In this document: positions 1 to 9,555 of the stretch, in pieces
How the letters are laid out: each line of letters starts with the position of its first letter
Numbering within the stretch: the first letter of the stretch is position 1
Origin: Mycobacterium senriense
GTDB taxonomy: Bacteria > Actinomycetota > Actinomycetes > Mycobacteriales > Mycobacteriaceae
Direction of reading: 5' to 3'
NCBI RefSeq assembly: GCF_019668465.1
Contig: NZ_AP024828.1
Coordinates: 1,364,001-1,428,000 of the forward strand
DNA length: 64,000 nucleotides
The notes under the pieces: model-generated
Told to the model about the DNA's origin: nothing
Seen by the model: the letters and a program-made list of their open reading frames with translations, nothing else
The model's database searches: none
Program-made: the position numbers and the translations under genes

Positions 1-92
1 CGCACCGCCGTCTTGGGCCCGGTCAGGCCCATCAGGCCGTAGATGAAGAGGGCGAAGGAAATGATGTACAGGCCGATTACCAAGTAATTCAT
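1..92 (-). CDS. pntB: NAD(P) transhydrogenase beta subunit, N-terminal fragment
   Basis: Only the first 30 or so codons are inside the window; the gene runs off the left edge. The visible N-terminus (MNYLVIGLYIISFALFIYG) is a hydrophobic first membrane helix typical of PntB, the membrane and NADP(H)-binding subunit of proton-translocating transhydrogenase. It carries hydride between NAD(H) and NADP(H), coupled to proton movement across the plasma membrane. The ATG overlaps the pntAb stop codon as ATGA, so the three pnt genes are translationally coupled in the order pntAa-pntAb-pntB. Confidence 0.9.
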   Translation of the reverse strand, partial: MNYLVIGLYIISFALFIYGLMGLTGPKTAV

Positions 93-418
93 TTGGCCGC
101 CGGCTCCTCACTTTTGGCGGGCACCGGTTTCTTTTTGCCCTTGAACATGCCCAGCATCCGGTCGGTGACGATGAATCCGCCGATGACGTTCAGCGTTCCG
201 AATACCACCGCGACGAACAGGATGATCTGCACCGCCAGCGAGGGGTGCTCGACCGAGCCGAACACCACCAGCGCGCCCAGCACCACGATGCCGTGGATGG
301 CGTTGGTGCCCGACATCAGCGGCGTGTGCAGCGTGTTGGGCACCTTGGAAATGACCGCGAACCCGACGAATCCGGAGAGCACCAGGATCGCCAGGTTGGC
401 CAGTAGCTCGTCGTACAT
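89..418 (-). CDS. pntAb: NAD(P) transhydrogenase alpha subunit, membrane part
   Basis: A 109-residue protein with three to four hydrophobic helices (roughly residues 5-25, 42-60 and 63-86) and a short Lys/Pro-rich cytosolic tail. This is the size and topology of the split PntA2/PntAb subunit, which supplies part of the proton channel and lacks nucleotide-binding domains. The conserved segment NTLHTPLMSGTNAIHGIVV is the family hallmark. It starts immediately after the pntAa stop codon and overlaps pntB by four bases, so it is the middle gene of an operon. Confidence 0.95.
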   Translation of the reverse strand: MYDELLANLAILVLSGFVGFAVISKVPNTLHTPLMSGTNAIHGIVVLGALVVFGSVEHPSLAVQIILFVAVVFGTLNVIGGFIVTDRMLGMFKGKKKPVPAKSEEPAAK

Positions 419-1513
419 CTAGGCCTCCGCCTTTTCGCGAGTTACGCAGGAGTCCGCGACGACCTCGTCGTCGAAGTCGGGAGCCAGCTTGCCGTCGGTG
501 ATCAGCAGGTCGAGCAGCGCGGTGATGTTCTTGCTGTAGAGCTCGCTGGCGTGCTCGGGCATGGTGGCCGGCAGGTTCAGCGGCGAGGCGATGGTGACGT
601 CGTGCTTGACGACCGTCTGCCCGGGCTCGGTGAGCTCGCAGTTGCCCCCGGTCTCGCCGGCCAGGTCCACCACCACGCTGCCGGGCTTCATCGCTTCCAC
701 CGCGGCCGCGGTGACCAGGCGCGGCGCCGGGCGTCCCGGGACCAGCGCCGTGGTGATCACGACGTCGAATCCGCTGATCGCCTTTTCCAGCGCCTTCTGC
801 TGCTGGGCGCGCTCCTCGTCGGTGAGCTCACGGGCGTAGCCGCCCTCACCGGAGGCGTCGATGCCGATGTCGAGCCACTGCGCGCCCACTGACCGCACCT
901 GGTCGGCGACCTCGGGGCGGACGTCGTACCCGGTGGTGCGCGCGCCCAGCCGCTTGGCCGTCGCCAGCGCCTGCAGCCCGGCCACGCCGACGCCGAGCAC
1001 CAGCACGGTGGCGGGCTTCACGGTGCCGGCGGCCGTGGTCAGCATCGGGAAGAACCGGGTGGACTCCGAGGCCGCCAGCAGCACGGCCTTGTAGCCGGAC
1101 ACGTTGCCCTGCGACGACAGCGCGTCCATGGCCTGGGCGCGGGAGATACGTGGGATGGCCTCGAGCGCGAACGCCTGCACGCCGGCCTGTTTCAGGGCGC
1201 CGATGGAGTTCTCGGCGTTGCGCGGCGCGAGGAAACCGATCAGCGTCTGACCGCTGCGCAGCTTGGCGACCTCGGCCTGGGTCGGCGGCGCGACCTTGAC
1301 CACCACCTCGGCGCCCCACGCGTCCCCGATGCTGGCCCCGGCCTCGGTGTAGAGCGCGTCGGGCAGCAGCGCCCGTTCGCCCGCACCGGACTCGACGACC
1401 ACCGCCACGCCGCTGGCTACCAGCGACGCGACCGCCTTCGGCACCAGCGCGACCCGCCGCTCGTCGGCGCCGGATTCGGCGACCACTCCTACCGTCGTCT
1501 GCGCATTTGTCAT
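419..1513 (-). CDS. pntAa: NAD(P) transhydrogenase alpha subunit, NAD-binding part
   Basis: A 364-residue soluble subunit of proton-translocating transhydrogenase, homologous to alanine dehydrogenase. Visible features are the N-terminal domain, the conserved SSQGNVSGYKAV stretch near residue 135, and a Rossmann NAD-binding loop VLGVGVAGLQA near residues 170-185 followed by the family sequence GYDVRPEV. It binds NAD(H) on the cytosolic side and passes hydride to the NADP domain of PntB. It is the first gene of the pntAa-pntAb-pntB operon. No clear Shine-Dalgarno precedes the ATG, so a short or absent leader is possible. Confidence 0.95.
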   Translation of the reverse strand: MTNAQTTVGVVAESGADERRVALVPKAVASLVASGVAVVVESGAGERALLPDALYTEAGASIGDAWGAEVVVKVAPPTQAEVAKLRSGQTLIGFLAPRNAENSIGALKQAGVQAFALEAIPRISRAQAMDALSSQGNVSGYKAVLLAASESTRFFPMLTTAAGTVKPATVLVLGVGVAGLQALATAKRLGARTTGYDVRPEVADQVRSVGAQWLDIGIDASGEGGYARELTDEERAQQQKALEKAISGFDVVITTALVPGRPAPRLVTAAAVEAMKPGSVVVDLAGETGGNCELTEPGQTVVKHDVTIASPLNLPATMPEHASELYSKNITALLDLLITDGKLAPDFDDEVVADSCVTREKAEA

Positions 1514-1531
1514 GGCGCGTACATCTACTTT

Positions 1532-1550
1532 CCGTACTTTCCCGTACTGT
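1532..1550. repeat. tandem CCGTACT repeats upstream of pntAa
   Basis: Two direct copies, CCGTACTTT at 1532-1540 and CCGTACTGT at 1542-1550, lie about 20-40 bp upstream of the pntAa start codon in its promoter region. They could be a regulator site or chance. Confidence 0.3.
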
Positions 1551-1711
1551 CCCTGCCGATGGGCGTGGCGCCGGCTCGGCCGCGCGTCGCTACCTTAACC
1601 AGGTTTCACCATGGACGCGCGAACGCCCACGGCGGGATACCCCTGCCCCGGGTGATCACCGCTTCGGTCGATGGTTCGCCGCCACCACCCGATGCAGTAG
1701 CGCCCGCGCCG

Positions 1712-1725
1712 TTGTGACGTCACAA
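1712..1725. promoter_or_regulatory. perfect 14-bp palindrome in the pntAa upstream gap
   Basis: TTGTGACGTCACAA is perfectly self-complementary. It lies in the 245-bp non-coding stretch between the end of the DUF1348 gene and pntAa, about 200 bp upstream of the pntAa start. It contains two TGTGA-type half sites but with only two bases between them, unlike the six of a CRP site. A distant operator or a structural element are both possible. Confidence 0.4.
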
Positions 1726-1758
1726 GACGGCGTTGTGCGCGGGTTCGATTGCGCGGCG

Positions 1759-2229
1759 CTACCAGAGCGGGATCTCCTGGCCGTGTTCGGACTCGGGGCG
1801 CGGCCCGAAGTAGCGCCGCTGCGACTCGTCGATGGGCACGTCGTTGATGCTGGCTTCGCGGCGCGCCATCAGTCCCGACTCGGTGAACTCCCACAGCTCG
1901 TTGCCGTAGCTGCGGTACCACTGGCCGGACCGGTCGTGGCACTCGTATTGGAAACGCACCGCGATGCGGTTGCCGTTGAAACTCCACAGGCTCTTGCGCA
2001 GCGAATAATCCAGCTCGCGCTGCCACTTGCGAGTCAGGAACGCCACGATCTCGTTGCGGCCGATGATGTGCTCGTCTCGATTGCGCCAGTGCGAATCGAC
2101 CGTGTAGGCCAGGCTGACGCGCTCAGGGTCGCAGCTGTTCCACGCGTCCTCGGCCGCCTGCACCTTCTGCAGCGCGGTTTCGTGGGTGAACGGAGGCAAC
2201 GGGGGGCGGGATTCACTCATGCCGTCCAT
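1759..2229 (-). CDS. DUF1348 family NTF2-like protein
   Basis: A 156-residue protein matching the DUF1348 family of NTF2/SnoaL-like cone-shaped folds. It has conserved aromatic and charged blocks (WRNRDEHI near residue 48, [10 protein letters not shown] near 65, [10 protein letters not shown] near 90, ELWEF near 112). The biochemical function of the family is not known. It stands alone, divergent from fadE2 with about 85 bp between them. A second in-frame ATG at 2220 gives a protein three residues shorter; no Shine-Dalgarno clearly decides between them. Confidence 0.85.
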   Translation of the reverse strand: MDGMSESRPPLPPFTHETALQKVQAAEDAWNSCDPERVSLAYTVDSHWRNRDEHIIGRNEIVAFLTRKWQRELDYSLRKSLWSFNGNRIAVRFQYECHDRSGQWYRSYGNELWEFTESGLMARREASINDVPIDESQRRYFGPRPESEHGQEIPLW

Positions 2230-2324
2230 CGTGCCGCCCCCGCCGGCGTGTTTTCACCGCGGTGTAAGCATCGCGCTGACGACCGGAAACGCGGCGACTC
2301 GACACGTGTCCTATCGTGACGGGC

Positions 2325-3557
2325 ATGGACTTCGCGATGTCGGCCAAAGCCAGCGACTACCACAAGCGGTTGTCCGACTTCATGACGGAATACGTCTTTC
2401 CGGCCGAGGCCCAATACGACAAATACCGCGAAAAAGCCGGCCCCAACGACCACACGGTCCCGCCCGTCATCGAGGAACTCAAAACCAAGGCCAAGGAGCG
2501 GGGCCTGTGGAACCTGTTCCTGCCGGCCGAGTCGGGGTTGACCAACCTCGAATACGCCCCGCTGGCCGAGCTGACCGGCTGGAGCCTGGAACTCGCCCCC
2601 GAAGCAATCAACTGCGCGGCCCCGGACACCGGCAACATGGAGACCCTGCACCTGTTCGCCACCGAGGAGCAGCGCAAGCAGTGGCTGGAGCCGTTGCTGG
2701 CCGGCGAGATCCGAAGCGCCTTCTCGATGACCGAGCCGGCGGTCGCGAGCAGCGACGCCCGCAACATCCAGACGGCCATCGTGCGCGACGGCGCCGACTA
2801 CGTCATCAACGGGCGCAAGTGGTGGACGTCGGGCGCGGCCGACCCGCGGTGCAAGATCCTGATCGTGATGGGGCGTACCAACCCCGAGGCCGCGAGTCAC
2901 CAGCAGCAGTCGATGGTGCTGGTGCCGATGGACACCCCGGGCGTGAGCGTGCTGCGCTCCACGTCGGTGTTCGGCTGGCAGGACCAGCACGGGCACTGCG
3001 AGATCGTCTATGACAACGTCCGGGTGCCGGCCACCAACCTGCTCGGTGAGGAGGGCGGCGGCTTCGCCATCGCCCAGGCCCGGCTGGGTCCGGGCCGCAT
3101 CCACCACTGCATGCGCGCGCTCGGCGGGGCCGAACGCGCCCTGGCGCTGATGGTGCACCGCGCGAACAACCGCATCGCCTTCGGCCGGCCGCTGGCCGAC
3201 CAGGGCCTGGTGCAGCAGGCAATTGCCAAGTCCCGCAACGAAATCGACCAGGCCCGACTGCTCTGCGAAAAGGCTGCGTGGACGATCGACCAGCACGGCA
3301 ACAAGGCCGCGCACCTGCTGGTCTCGCAGATCAAGGCGGTGGCGCCGCAGGTGGCCTGCGACGTCATCGACCGGGCGATCCAGGTGCACGGCGCCGCCGG
3401 CGTCAGCGACGACACGGTGCTGGCCCGCCTGTACGGCTGGCACCGCGCCATGCGGATCTTCGACGGGCCCGACGAAGTGCACATGAGGACCATCGCGCGC
3501 ACCGAGATCGGCCGCGAACAGGCGGCCTTCGCCGCGGCGGTCACACCGAATGACTGA
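2325..3557 (+). CDS. fadE2: acyl-CoA dehydrogenase, FadE2-like
   Basis: A 410-residue FAD-dependent acyl-CoA dehydrogenase that would introduce the alpha-beta double bond in an acyl-CoA during beta-oxidation-type metabolism. It has the N-terminal helical domain, a middle beta domain (FSMTEPAVASSDARN near residue 130; the family motif is usually MTEPxxGSD) and a C-terminal helical domain with RLYGWHRAMRIFDGPDEVH. Its position beside ptpB and pnt matches Rv0154c. I chose the ATG at 2325 (MDFAMSAK); a GTG at 2316 is an alternative. It overlaps ptpB by 8 bp, so the two are coupled. The substrate is unknown. Confidence 0.9.
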   Translation: MDFAMSAKASDYHKRLSDFMTEYVFPAEAQYDKYREKAGPNDHTVPPVIEELKTKAKERGLWNLFLPAESGLTNLEYAPLAELTGWSLELAPEAINCAAPDTGNMETLHLFATEEQRKQWLEPLLAGEIRSAFSMTEPAVASSDARNIQTAIVRDGADYVINGRKWWTSGAADPRCKILIVMGRTNPEAASHQQQSMVLVPMDTPGVSVLRSTSVFGWQDQHGHCEIVYDNVRVPATNLLGEEGGGFAIAQARLGPGRIHHCMRALGGAERALALMVHRANNRIAFGRPLADQGLVQQAIAKSRNEIDQARLLCEKAAWTIDQHGNKAAHLLVSQIKAVAPQVACDVIDRAIQVHGAAGVSDDTVLARLYGWHRAMRIFDGPDEVHMRTIARTEIGREQAAFAAAVTPND

Positions 3558-4374
3558 GGCGCTGCGAGAGCTGTCCGGCGGGTGGAACTTTCGCGACGTC
3601 GCCGACGGCGCGCCGGCGCTGCGCCCCGGGCGGTTGTTCCGGTCCGGTGAGCTGAGCCGGCTCGACGACCAGGGCCGCACCACGCTGCGCGAGTTGGGCA
3701 TCACCGACGTCGCCGACCTGCGCGCGAACCAGGAGGTCACCAAGCGCGGTCCGGGTCTGGTTCCGGACGGCATCGAGATCCACCGGCTCCCCCTGCCCGA
3801 CCTCGGCGACGATCAGCCCAGCGATGACGACGCGCCGCACGAGACCGCGTTTCGGCGGCTGTTCGAGGGCGACGTCAGCCAATCCGACGAAGAGGTCAAC
3901 GAGGCCGCCATCCGGCACATGATCGACGAGTACCGGCAATTCCCGACCCGCAATGGCGCGCAACGTGCTGTGCGGCAGGTCTTTTCGATGCTGGCCGCCG
4001 GGCGTTCGGTGCTCACGCACTGCTTCGCGGGCAAGGACCGCACGGGTTTCGTGATCGCCACGGTGCTGGAAGTGCTCGACGTGGATCGCGACACCATCGT
4101 CGCCGACTACCTGCGCAGCAACGCCGCGGTGCCCCAACTGCGCGAGCACATCTACGAGATGATCCAGCGGCGCCCCGACGTCGAATTGACCCCGGAGGTC
4201 GTCACGTTCACCAAGGCCCGGCTCGCCGACGGTGTCCTCGGCGTGCGTCCCGAATACCTCGACGCCGCACGCCAGACCATCGACCAGGAATTCGGGTCGC
4301 TGGACGCCTATTTGCGCGACGCGGGTGTCAGCGAGGCGGACGTGGAACGTCTGCGCGGCGAGCTGCTCGCCTGA
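3550..4374 (+). CDS. ptpB: PtpB-like tyrosine/phosphoinositide phosphatase
   Basis: A 274-residue atypical protein tyrosine phosphatase. The active-site loop HCFAGKDRTGF has its nucleophilic cysteine at about residue 158 and the arginine five residues later. The Lys-Asp pair in the loop is characteristic of the MptpB subclass, which also acts on phosphoinositides. N-terminal blocks NFRDVADG and RSGELSRL are also family features. In M. tuberculosis the homologue (Rv0153c) is exported during infection, although no classical signal peptide is visible here either. It is translated from within the end of fadE2. Confidence 0.93.
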   Translation: MTEALRELSGGWNFRDVADGAPALRPGRLFRSGELSRLDDQGRTTLRELGITDVADLRANQEVTKRGPGLVPDGIEIHRLPLPDLGDDQPSDDDAPHETAFRRLFEGDVSQSDEEVNEAAIRHMIDEYRQFPTRNGAQRAVRQVFSMLAAGRSVLTHCFAGKDRTGFVIATVLEVLDVDRDTIVADYLRSNAAVPQLREHIYEMIQRRPDVELTPEVVTFTKARLADGVLGVRPEYLDAARQTIDQEFGSLDAYLRDAGVSEADVERLRGELLA

Positions 4375-4401
4375 CTCGCTGACCACCCGGTCGAAATTGG
4401 C

Positions 4402-5265
4402 CTACCCCAGCTTGAAATCGGCCTGCTTTGCCGCGGACAGGTCGGTGATCTCGCCCCAGTGCGAGGCGATGTCCTCCACCGTCGGCGGCTTGTCGTAGTT
4501 GACGCCCTTGTTCTGGAACAGCGCGACGCGCTGCACCTTGCCGCCACCGACCACGAAAACCGAAGCGCTGTTGGGGTTTTCCTCGGTGCACAGGTAGGCG
4601 ACCACCGGTGCGACGTACTCGGGCGTCAGCTTCTCGAGCACTTCCTTGGGAAGGATGTCCTCGGTCATGCGGGTCGCCGCGATCGGGGCGACCGCGTTGG
4701 CGTGGATGTTGTACTTCGCACCCTCCAGCGCCAGGCTGTTGATCAAGCCGACCAGGCCGAGTTTGGCCGCGCCGTAGTTGGTTTGGCCGAAGTTGCCGAA
4801 CAGCCCGCTGGTGGAGGTGGCGACGACCACGCGGCCGTAGCTCTGCTCGCGGAAGTGCGGCCACGCGGCGCGGATGACGTTGTAGCCACCGTAGAGGTGC
4901 ACCTTGAGCACGGCGTCCCAGTTCTCGAAGGACATCTTGTGGAAGGTGCCGTCGCGCAGGATGCCGGCATTGCTGACGACGCCGTGCACGGCGCCGAATT
5001 CGTCGAGCGCGGTTTTGATGATGTTCTCGGCGCCCTCGGACTCGGCGACGCTGTCGTAGTTGGCAACCGCCCGCCCGCCGGCGTCCTTGATCTCCTTGAC
5101 CACTTCGTCGGCCATGTTGTGGCCGGCGCCGGTGCCGTCACGGGCGCCGCCGAGGTCGTTGACGACGACGCTGGCGCCCTCCTTGGCGAGGGTCAAGGCG
5201 TACTCGCGACCCAGTCCTCCACCGGCTCCGGTGACGATGATGACGCGATCCTGCACTCCGGGCAT
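4402..5265 (-). CDS. short-chain dehydrogenase/reductase (Rv0148-type)
   Basis: A 287-residue SDR. It has the nucleotide-binding motif TGAGGGLGREYAL near residue 12, the NNAG-like VSNAG near residue 97, and the catalytic Tyr-Lys in NYGAAK near residue 165. The sequence resembles the 3-hydroxyacyl-CoA dehydrogenase domain of multifunctional peroxisomal-type enzymes, so a hydroxyacyl-CoA or sterol-side-chain substrate is plausible but not shown. The start has a good Shine-Dalgarno (AGAGAGGAAA). The gene lies just downstream of the aldehyde dehydrogenase gene on the same strand (55 bp). Confidence 0.9.
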   Translation of the reverse strand: MPGVQDRVIIVTGAGGGLGREYALTLAKEGASVVVNDLGGARDGTGAGHNMADEVVKEIKDAGGRAVANYDSVAESEGAENIIKTALDEFGAVHGVVSNAGILRDGTFHKMSFENWDAVLKVHLYGGYNVIRAAWPHFREQSYGRVVVATSTSGLFGNFGQTNYGAAKLGLVGLINSLALEGAKYNIHANAVAPIAATRMTEDILPKEVLEKLTPEYVAPVVAYLCTEENPNSASVFVVGGGKVQRVALFQNKGVNYDKPPTVEDIASHWGEITDLSAAKQADFKLG

Positions 5266-5320
5266 AAGTTTCCTCTCTGCTGTGAAAAACTCGTTCTAGC
5301 AATCGAATTGAAGCAACGTG

Positions 5321-6742
5321 TCAGAACATCCGGCGGGCCATCTTGAAAGCCCGCTCGGTGTACGGAGGGTAGATGAAGCTCGACAGGTCCGGCCGGGTGG
5401 GTTTGGTCAACACCGACTTGCGGTGGCTGAACTCCTCGAACCCCCACTTGCCGTGGTAGGCGCCCATTCCCGACGCGCCGACACCGCCGAATGGCAGCTT
5501 GGCCGTGGACACCTGGAACGCGATGTGGTTGACCAGCATGCCGCCGGCCGGCACCTCCTTGATCACCCGCTCGCGGGTCTCGCGCCGCTTGGTGAACAGG
5601 TAGGCCGACAGCGGTTTGGGTCGCGAGTTCACGAAACGTATTGCCTCGTCCAAGTTTTGGACGGTGATCACCGGCAGGACCGGACCGAAGATCTCGTTCT
5701 GCATCAGCGGCCCGTTCGGGTCGGGATCCACCACGACGGCGGGCTGGATACGCAGGCTCGACGCGTCGCACGCCCCGCCGACGGTGACCTTGCCGTCGGC
5801 TCCGGACAGGTAACCGCTGATCCGGTCGAACTGGCGCTGATTGACCACCCGCATGCCGTCCGGCTTGTCGGAGGTGAATTTGGTGATGGCGGCGCTGATC
5901 TTGTCGACCAGTTCATCGCGAATCGCGGCGTCCGCCAGGACGTAATCGGGTGCGACGCAGGTCTGCCCGGCGTTGAGCAGCTTCATCCAGGCGATCCGCT
6001 TGGCGGCCACCTCCACGTCGGCGTCCGCCGCGACGATGACCGGGCTCTTGCCGCCGAGCTCCAGGGTGCACGGGGTCAGGTGCGGCGCCGCACCCTCGTA
6101 GACCTTGCGGCCGATCTCGGTGCCGCCGGTGAACAGCACGCGGTCCAGCCCCTGGGCGATGAGTTCCTGGCTCGTCGCGCCGTCGCCCTCGACCACCGCG
6201 ATGGCGTCGTTGTCGAGGTATTTCGGCACCAGCTCGGCCATCACGTGCGCGGACGCCGCCGCGATTTCCGAAGGCTTGAGGATGACGGCGTTTCCGGCGG
6301 CGATCGCTCCGACCGCGGGGCCCAGCGTCAGGTAGTACGGGTAGTTCCAGGCGCCGATGATCAGCACGGTGCCGTAGGGCTCGTACTCCACCCAGCCGCG
6401 TCCGGGCAGCTGCGGGAGCTCGAGCAGTTGGTACTTGCGGCGCGTCCACCGGCGCACCCGCTTCGCCGCGTACTTGGCTTCGCCGGCGGTGGTGGCGATG
6501 TCGGCGATGTAGGCCTCAAACGGGCTGCGGTCCAAGTCTTCGGCGAGCGCCGCGGCAAGCGCGGCCTCGTTCTCCTCCATCAGCTTCACCAGTTGCAGCA
6601 GCTGGCGCTTGCGCCATTCGATGTCGCGGGTGCGTCCGGTGGCGAAGGTCTGGCGAAGCCGGGCAACCGTGGCGGGGATGTCGGTCGGTGCGGTCCCGTT
6701 CGTGGTGTCCGAGGTTTTCGATGCAACCGATTCGGTGGTCAT
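5321..6742 (-). CDS. NAD(P)-dependent aldehyde dehydrogenase (Rv0147-type)
   Basis: A 473-residue aldehyde dehydrogenase of the class-3/fatty-aldehyde type. It oxidises an aldehyde to the acid. The catalytic cysteine lies in NAGQTCVAPDYVL, the general-base glutamate in LELGGKSPV, and the cofactor glycine motif in FTGGTEIGRKV. Of two adjacent ATG codons (6745 and 6742) the inner one has better spacing from AAGGA. The reading frame stays open upstream through the LCP region, but that part has no homology and is a GC-driven shadow. It is probably co-transcribed with the downstream SDR, since oxidation of alcohol or aldehyde intermediates is a shared theme. Confidence 0.92.
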   Translation of the reverse strand: MTTESVASKTSDTTNGTAPTDIPATVARLRQTFATGRTRDIEWRKRQLLQLVKLMEENEAALAAALAEDLDRSPFEAYIADIATTAGEAKYAAKRVRRWTRRKYQLLELPQLPGRGWVEYEPYGTVLIIGAWNYPYYLTLGPAVGAIAAGNAVILKPSEIAAASAHVMAELVPKYLDNDAIAVVEGDGATSQELIAQGLDRVLFTGGTEIGRKVYEGAAPHLTPCTLELGGKSPVIVAADADVEVAAKRIAWMKLLNAGQTCVAPDYVLADAAIRDELVDKISAAITKFTSDKPDGMRVVNQRQFDRISGYLSGADGKVTVGGACDASSLRIQPAVVVDPDPNGPLMQNEIFGPVLPVITVQNLDEAIRFVNSRPKPLSAYLFTKRRETRERVIKEVPAGGMLVNHIAFQVSTAKLPFGGVGASGMGAYHGKWGFEEFSHRKSVLTKPTRPDLSSFIYPPYTERAFKMARRMF

Positions 6743-6909
6743 CATTGTCCTTCCCGAGCAGGGTCCCGCCGCATGGCGGCCGCTCGTCGGTGATATCCGC
6801 GATACTAACCATCCGGTTGGGAGAGCAATAGGAAGGATCCGTGCCAACCCCGGTCTCGCCGCGTCGGATAGCCCCAGCGCTCGGTCCGCACGCGCGATGA
6901 CCGGCGCGG

Positions 6910-8475
6910 TTACTTGACGCAGGGCACGTTGGCGGCGGTCATCTGGCTGAGGTCGGTCGGTGCCGGCGCACGATCGCCGGTGCCGGTGGCGGCCACGGCA
7001 CTCACCTGCCCGGACCCGGATGGGTCGGTCGTCGCACCGGGGTGGGCCAGGTAGTCGGATGCGGGGAACTGCGGTCCGACGGTCAGCCGCACTGTGCCGG
7101 CGGCCACGGCGCTGTTCGCCGTCACCGGCAGGTGCAGTTGATCGGCCAGAACCTGTGCGGCCCGGTCGGCCCCCTGGCCGTACTCGATGACGCTGTCGTC
7201 GGCCGGGGCCGCCGCGGTGGTGGCGCTGCCGCGGGTGAAGCCGCGACCGGCGAAAGTGTCCTCGATGGCACCCGCGAGTCCGTCCCGCGAGGTGGCGTTG
7301 ACGACGTCGAGAATCGCGGGTTCGGCCAGCGCCGGCGGGGGCTGGGTGGACGGCGATGCGGCCTCCAGCGCCACCGCCGTATCCGACATGAAGCGCTCGT
7401 TGACGATGCGCCGGATGGTCGGCAGGTCGACCTGGTTGATGTCGGACCCGTTGGCGTCTTTGCCGAAGCCGGCGATCGGCAGGGTATAGAGCGACAGCGG
7501 CCGCTCGCTCAGTTGCGAGGCGCGCGAAGCGAATTCCATGATGTCCAGCCCGTCGTCGACGGCGACGTTGTCGCGGGCGACCTGCAGCAGTTTGCGCAGC
7601 CCGCTGACGCTGGACAGCGCGCCGCCGCTGCGAGCCGCGTTGACCAACGACACCAGGAACGCCTGCTGTCGCCGGGTGCGGTCGAAATCGGTGAAGGAGC
7701 CGTCGTTTTCGTCGCGCCGCTGCCGCACGAAGGCCATCGCGTCCGCGGCGTCGATGCGCTGAACGCCTTGGTGGAAGTCCGCGCCTGAATAGCTGTCCCG
7801 CGTATCGGCATTGAGGCACACCGTGATCGGCTCGACGGCCTTGGCGATTTGAAAGAACGCGCCCAGCGTGACCTCGACGAAGTGATCGACCGAGATGCCC
7901 AGAAAGTCTTTGACGGCGTTGATTTCGGCTTTGCGGCCGGCCTCGCGCGCGGTCTGCTCGCGAGCGGTCAAGTTGGTGGCGCCCGCCCCGCCCGAATTCC
8001 CGGCTGCCTGCGAATTCAGCGACTGCTGGTAGGCCAGGCCGTACGCCTGCTTGATCTTGCCGGTGCAGACCGATCCCGGGCAGCCCGGCAACTCCGCGTA
8101 GTCGTCACGCGGAATCGATATCGCGGTCACCGGCCCGTCGCCGTCCGAAATATGCACGACGATAAGGACATTCGCGTTGTAGCCGCCCGAGCTCTCGTCA
8201 CCGGCGTGCAGCGCCTCGTAGACGTCTTGGGGTAGCGGCTTACCGTTCTGGTCCAGCCGGCTGTCCAGACCCATCAGCAGGATGTTCTGGTTGCCGTCCA
8301 GTGTCGTCGCCCCATTCTGCAGCGCATGCGAAATGATGATCTTGCCCAGCGCGGTGTGATAGCCCGTCCAGCCCATACCGGTGATCGCCATGACCGCGGC
8401 CGAAGCGACGGCGGCGACGGACCGGCCCTTTCGCAGCGCCCAACGGTGCGACCGGTCGGATCCGCCACTGCCCAT
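6910..8475 (-). CDS. LytR-CpsA-Psr (LCP) family cell-wall ligase
   Basis: A 521-residue membrane-anchored LCP protein. LCP enzymes transfer polyprenyl-linked glycopolymers to peptidoglycan; in mycobacteria this means attachment of arabinogalactan. It has a short basic cytosolic N-terminus and one membrane helix (about residues 18-36). The LCP domain contains the Arg-Asp of SIPRDDYAELPG and the conserved VRQRRDENDGSFTDFDRTRRQ. A LytR_C-type domain lies near residues 385-470 (ILDVVNATSRDGLAG), followed by an Ala/Thr-rich tail. It appears monocistronic. H37Rv has no LCP gene at this point of the map, so this is a lineage-specific position or an extra paralogue. Confidence 0.9.
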   Translation of the reverse strand: MGSGGSDRSHRWALRKGRSVAAVASAAVMAITGMGWTGYHTALGKIIISHALQNGATTLDGNQNILLMGLDSRLDQNGKPLPQDVYEALHAGDESSGGYNANVLIVVHISDGDGPVTAISIPRDDYAELPGCPGSVCTGKIKQAYGLAYQQSLNSQAAGNSGGAGATNLTAREQTAREAGRKAEINAVKDFLGISVDHFVEVTLGAFFQIAKAVEPITVCLNADTRDSYSGADFHQGVQRIDAADAMAFVRQRRDENDGSFTDFDRTRRQQAFLVSLVNAARSGGALSSVSGLRKLLQVARDNVAVDDGLDIMEFASRASQLSERPLSLYTLPIAGFGKDANGSDINQVDLPTIRRIVNERFMSDTAVALEAASPSTQPPPALAEPAILDVVNATSRDGLAGAIEDTFAGRGFTRGSATTAAAPADDSVIEYGQGADRAAQVLADQLHLPVTANSAVAAGTVRLTVGPQFPASDYLAHPGATTDPSGSGQVSAVAATGTGDRAPAPTDLSQMTAANVPCVK

Positions 8476-8510
8476 AATGAGTGACCATTGTCCCCGATGA
8501 CCAGGCGAAT

Positions 8511-8525
8511 TCCCGGTAACCGGGA
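8511..8525. promoter_or_regulatory. inverted repeat upstream of the LCP gene
   Basis: TCCCGGT-A-ACCGGGA is a perfect 7-1-7 inverted repeat 36-50 bp upstream of the LCP start codon. A position around the promoter suggests an operator; the regulator is unknown. Confidence 0.4.
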
Positions 8526-8586
8526 CCGCGAGCCAACGGGTTGACGTGCGACGGGTCTACGAGGTTAGGCGCCTCGCAGCGTGGCT

Positions 8587-9555
<969 letters not shown>

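Noticed and set aside
5285..5298. KstR-like AAC-TC-GTT sequence upstream of the SDR gene
   Set aside because: The outer T of TnnAAC is missing, so only one half fits; too weak to list as an operator.
6743..7819. Open frame fusing the aldehyde dehydrogenase to a 350-residue N-terminal extension
   Set aside because: The extension is antisense-frame overlap with the LCP gene on the same strand in another frame, Arg/Pro-rich without homology; the ATG at 6742 has a ribosome-binding site.
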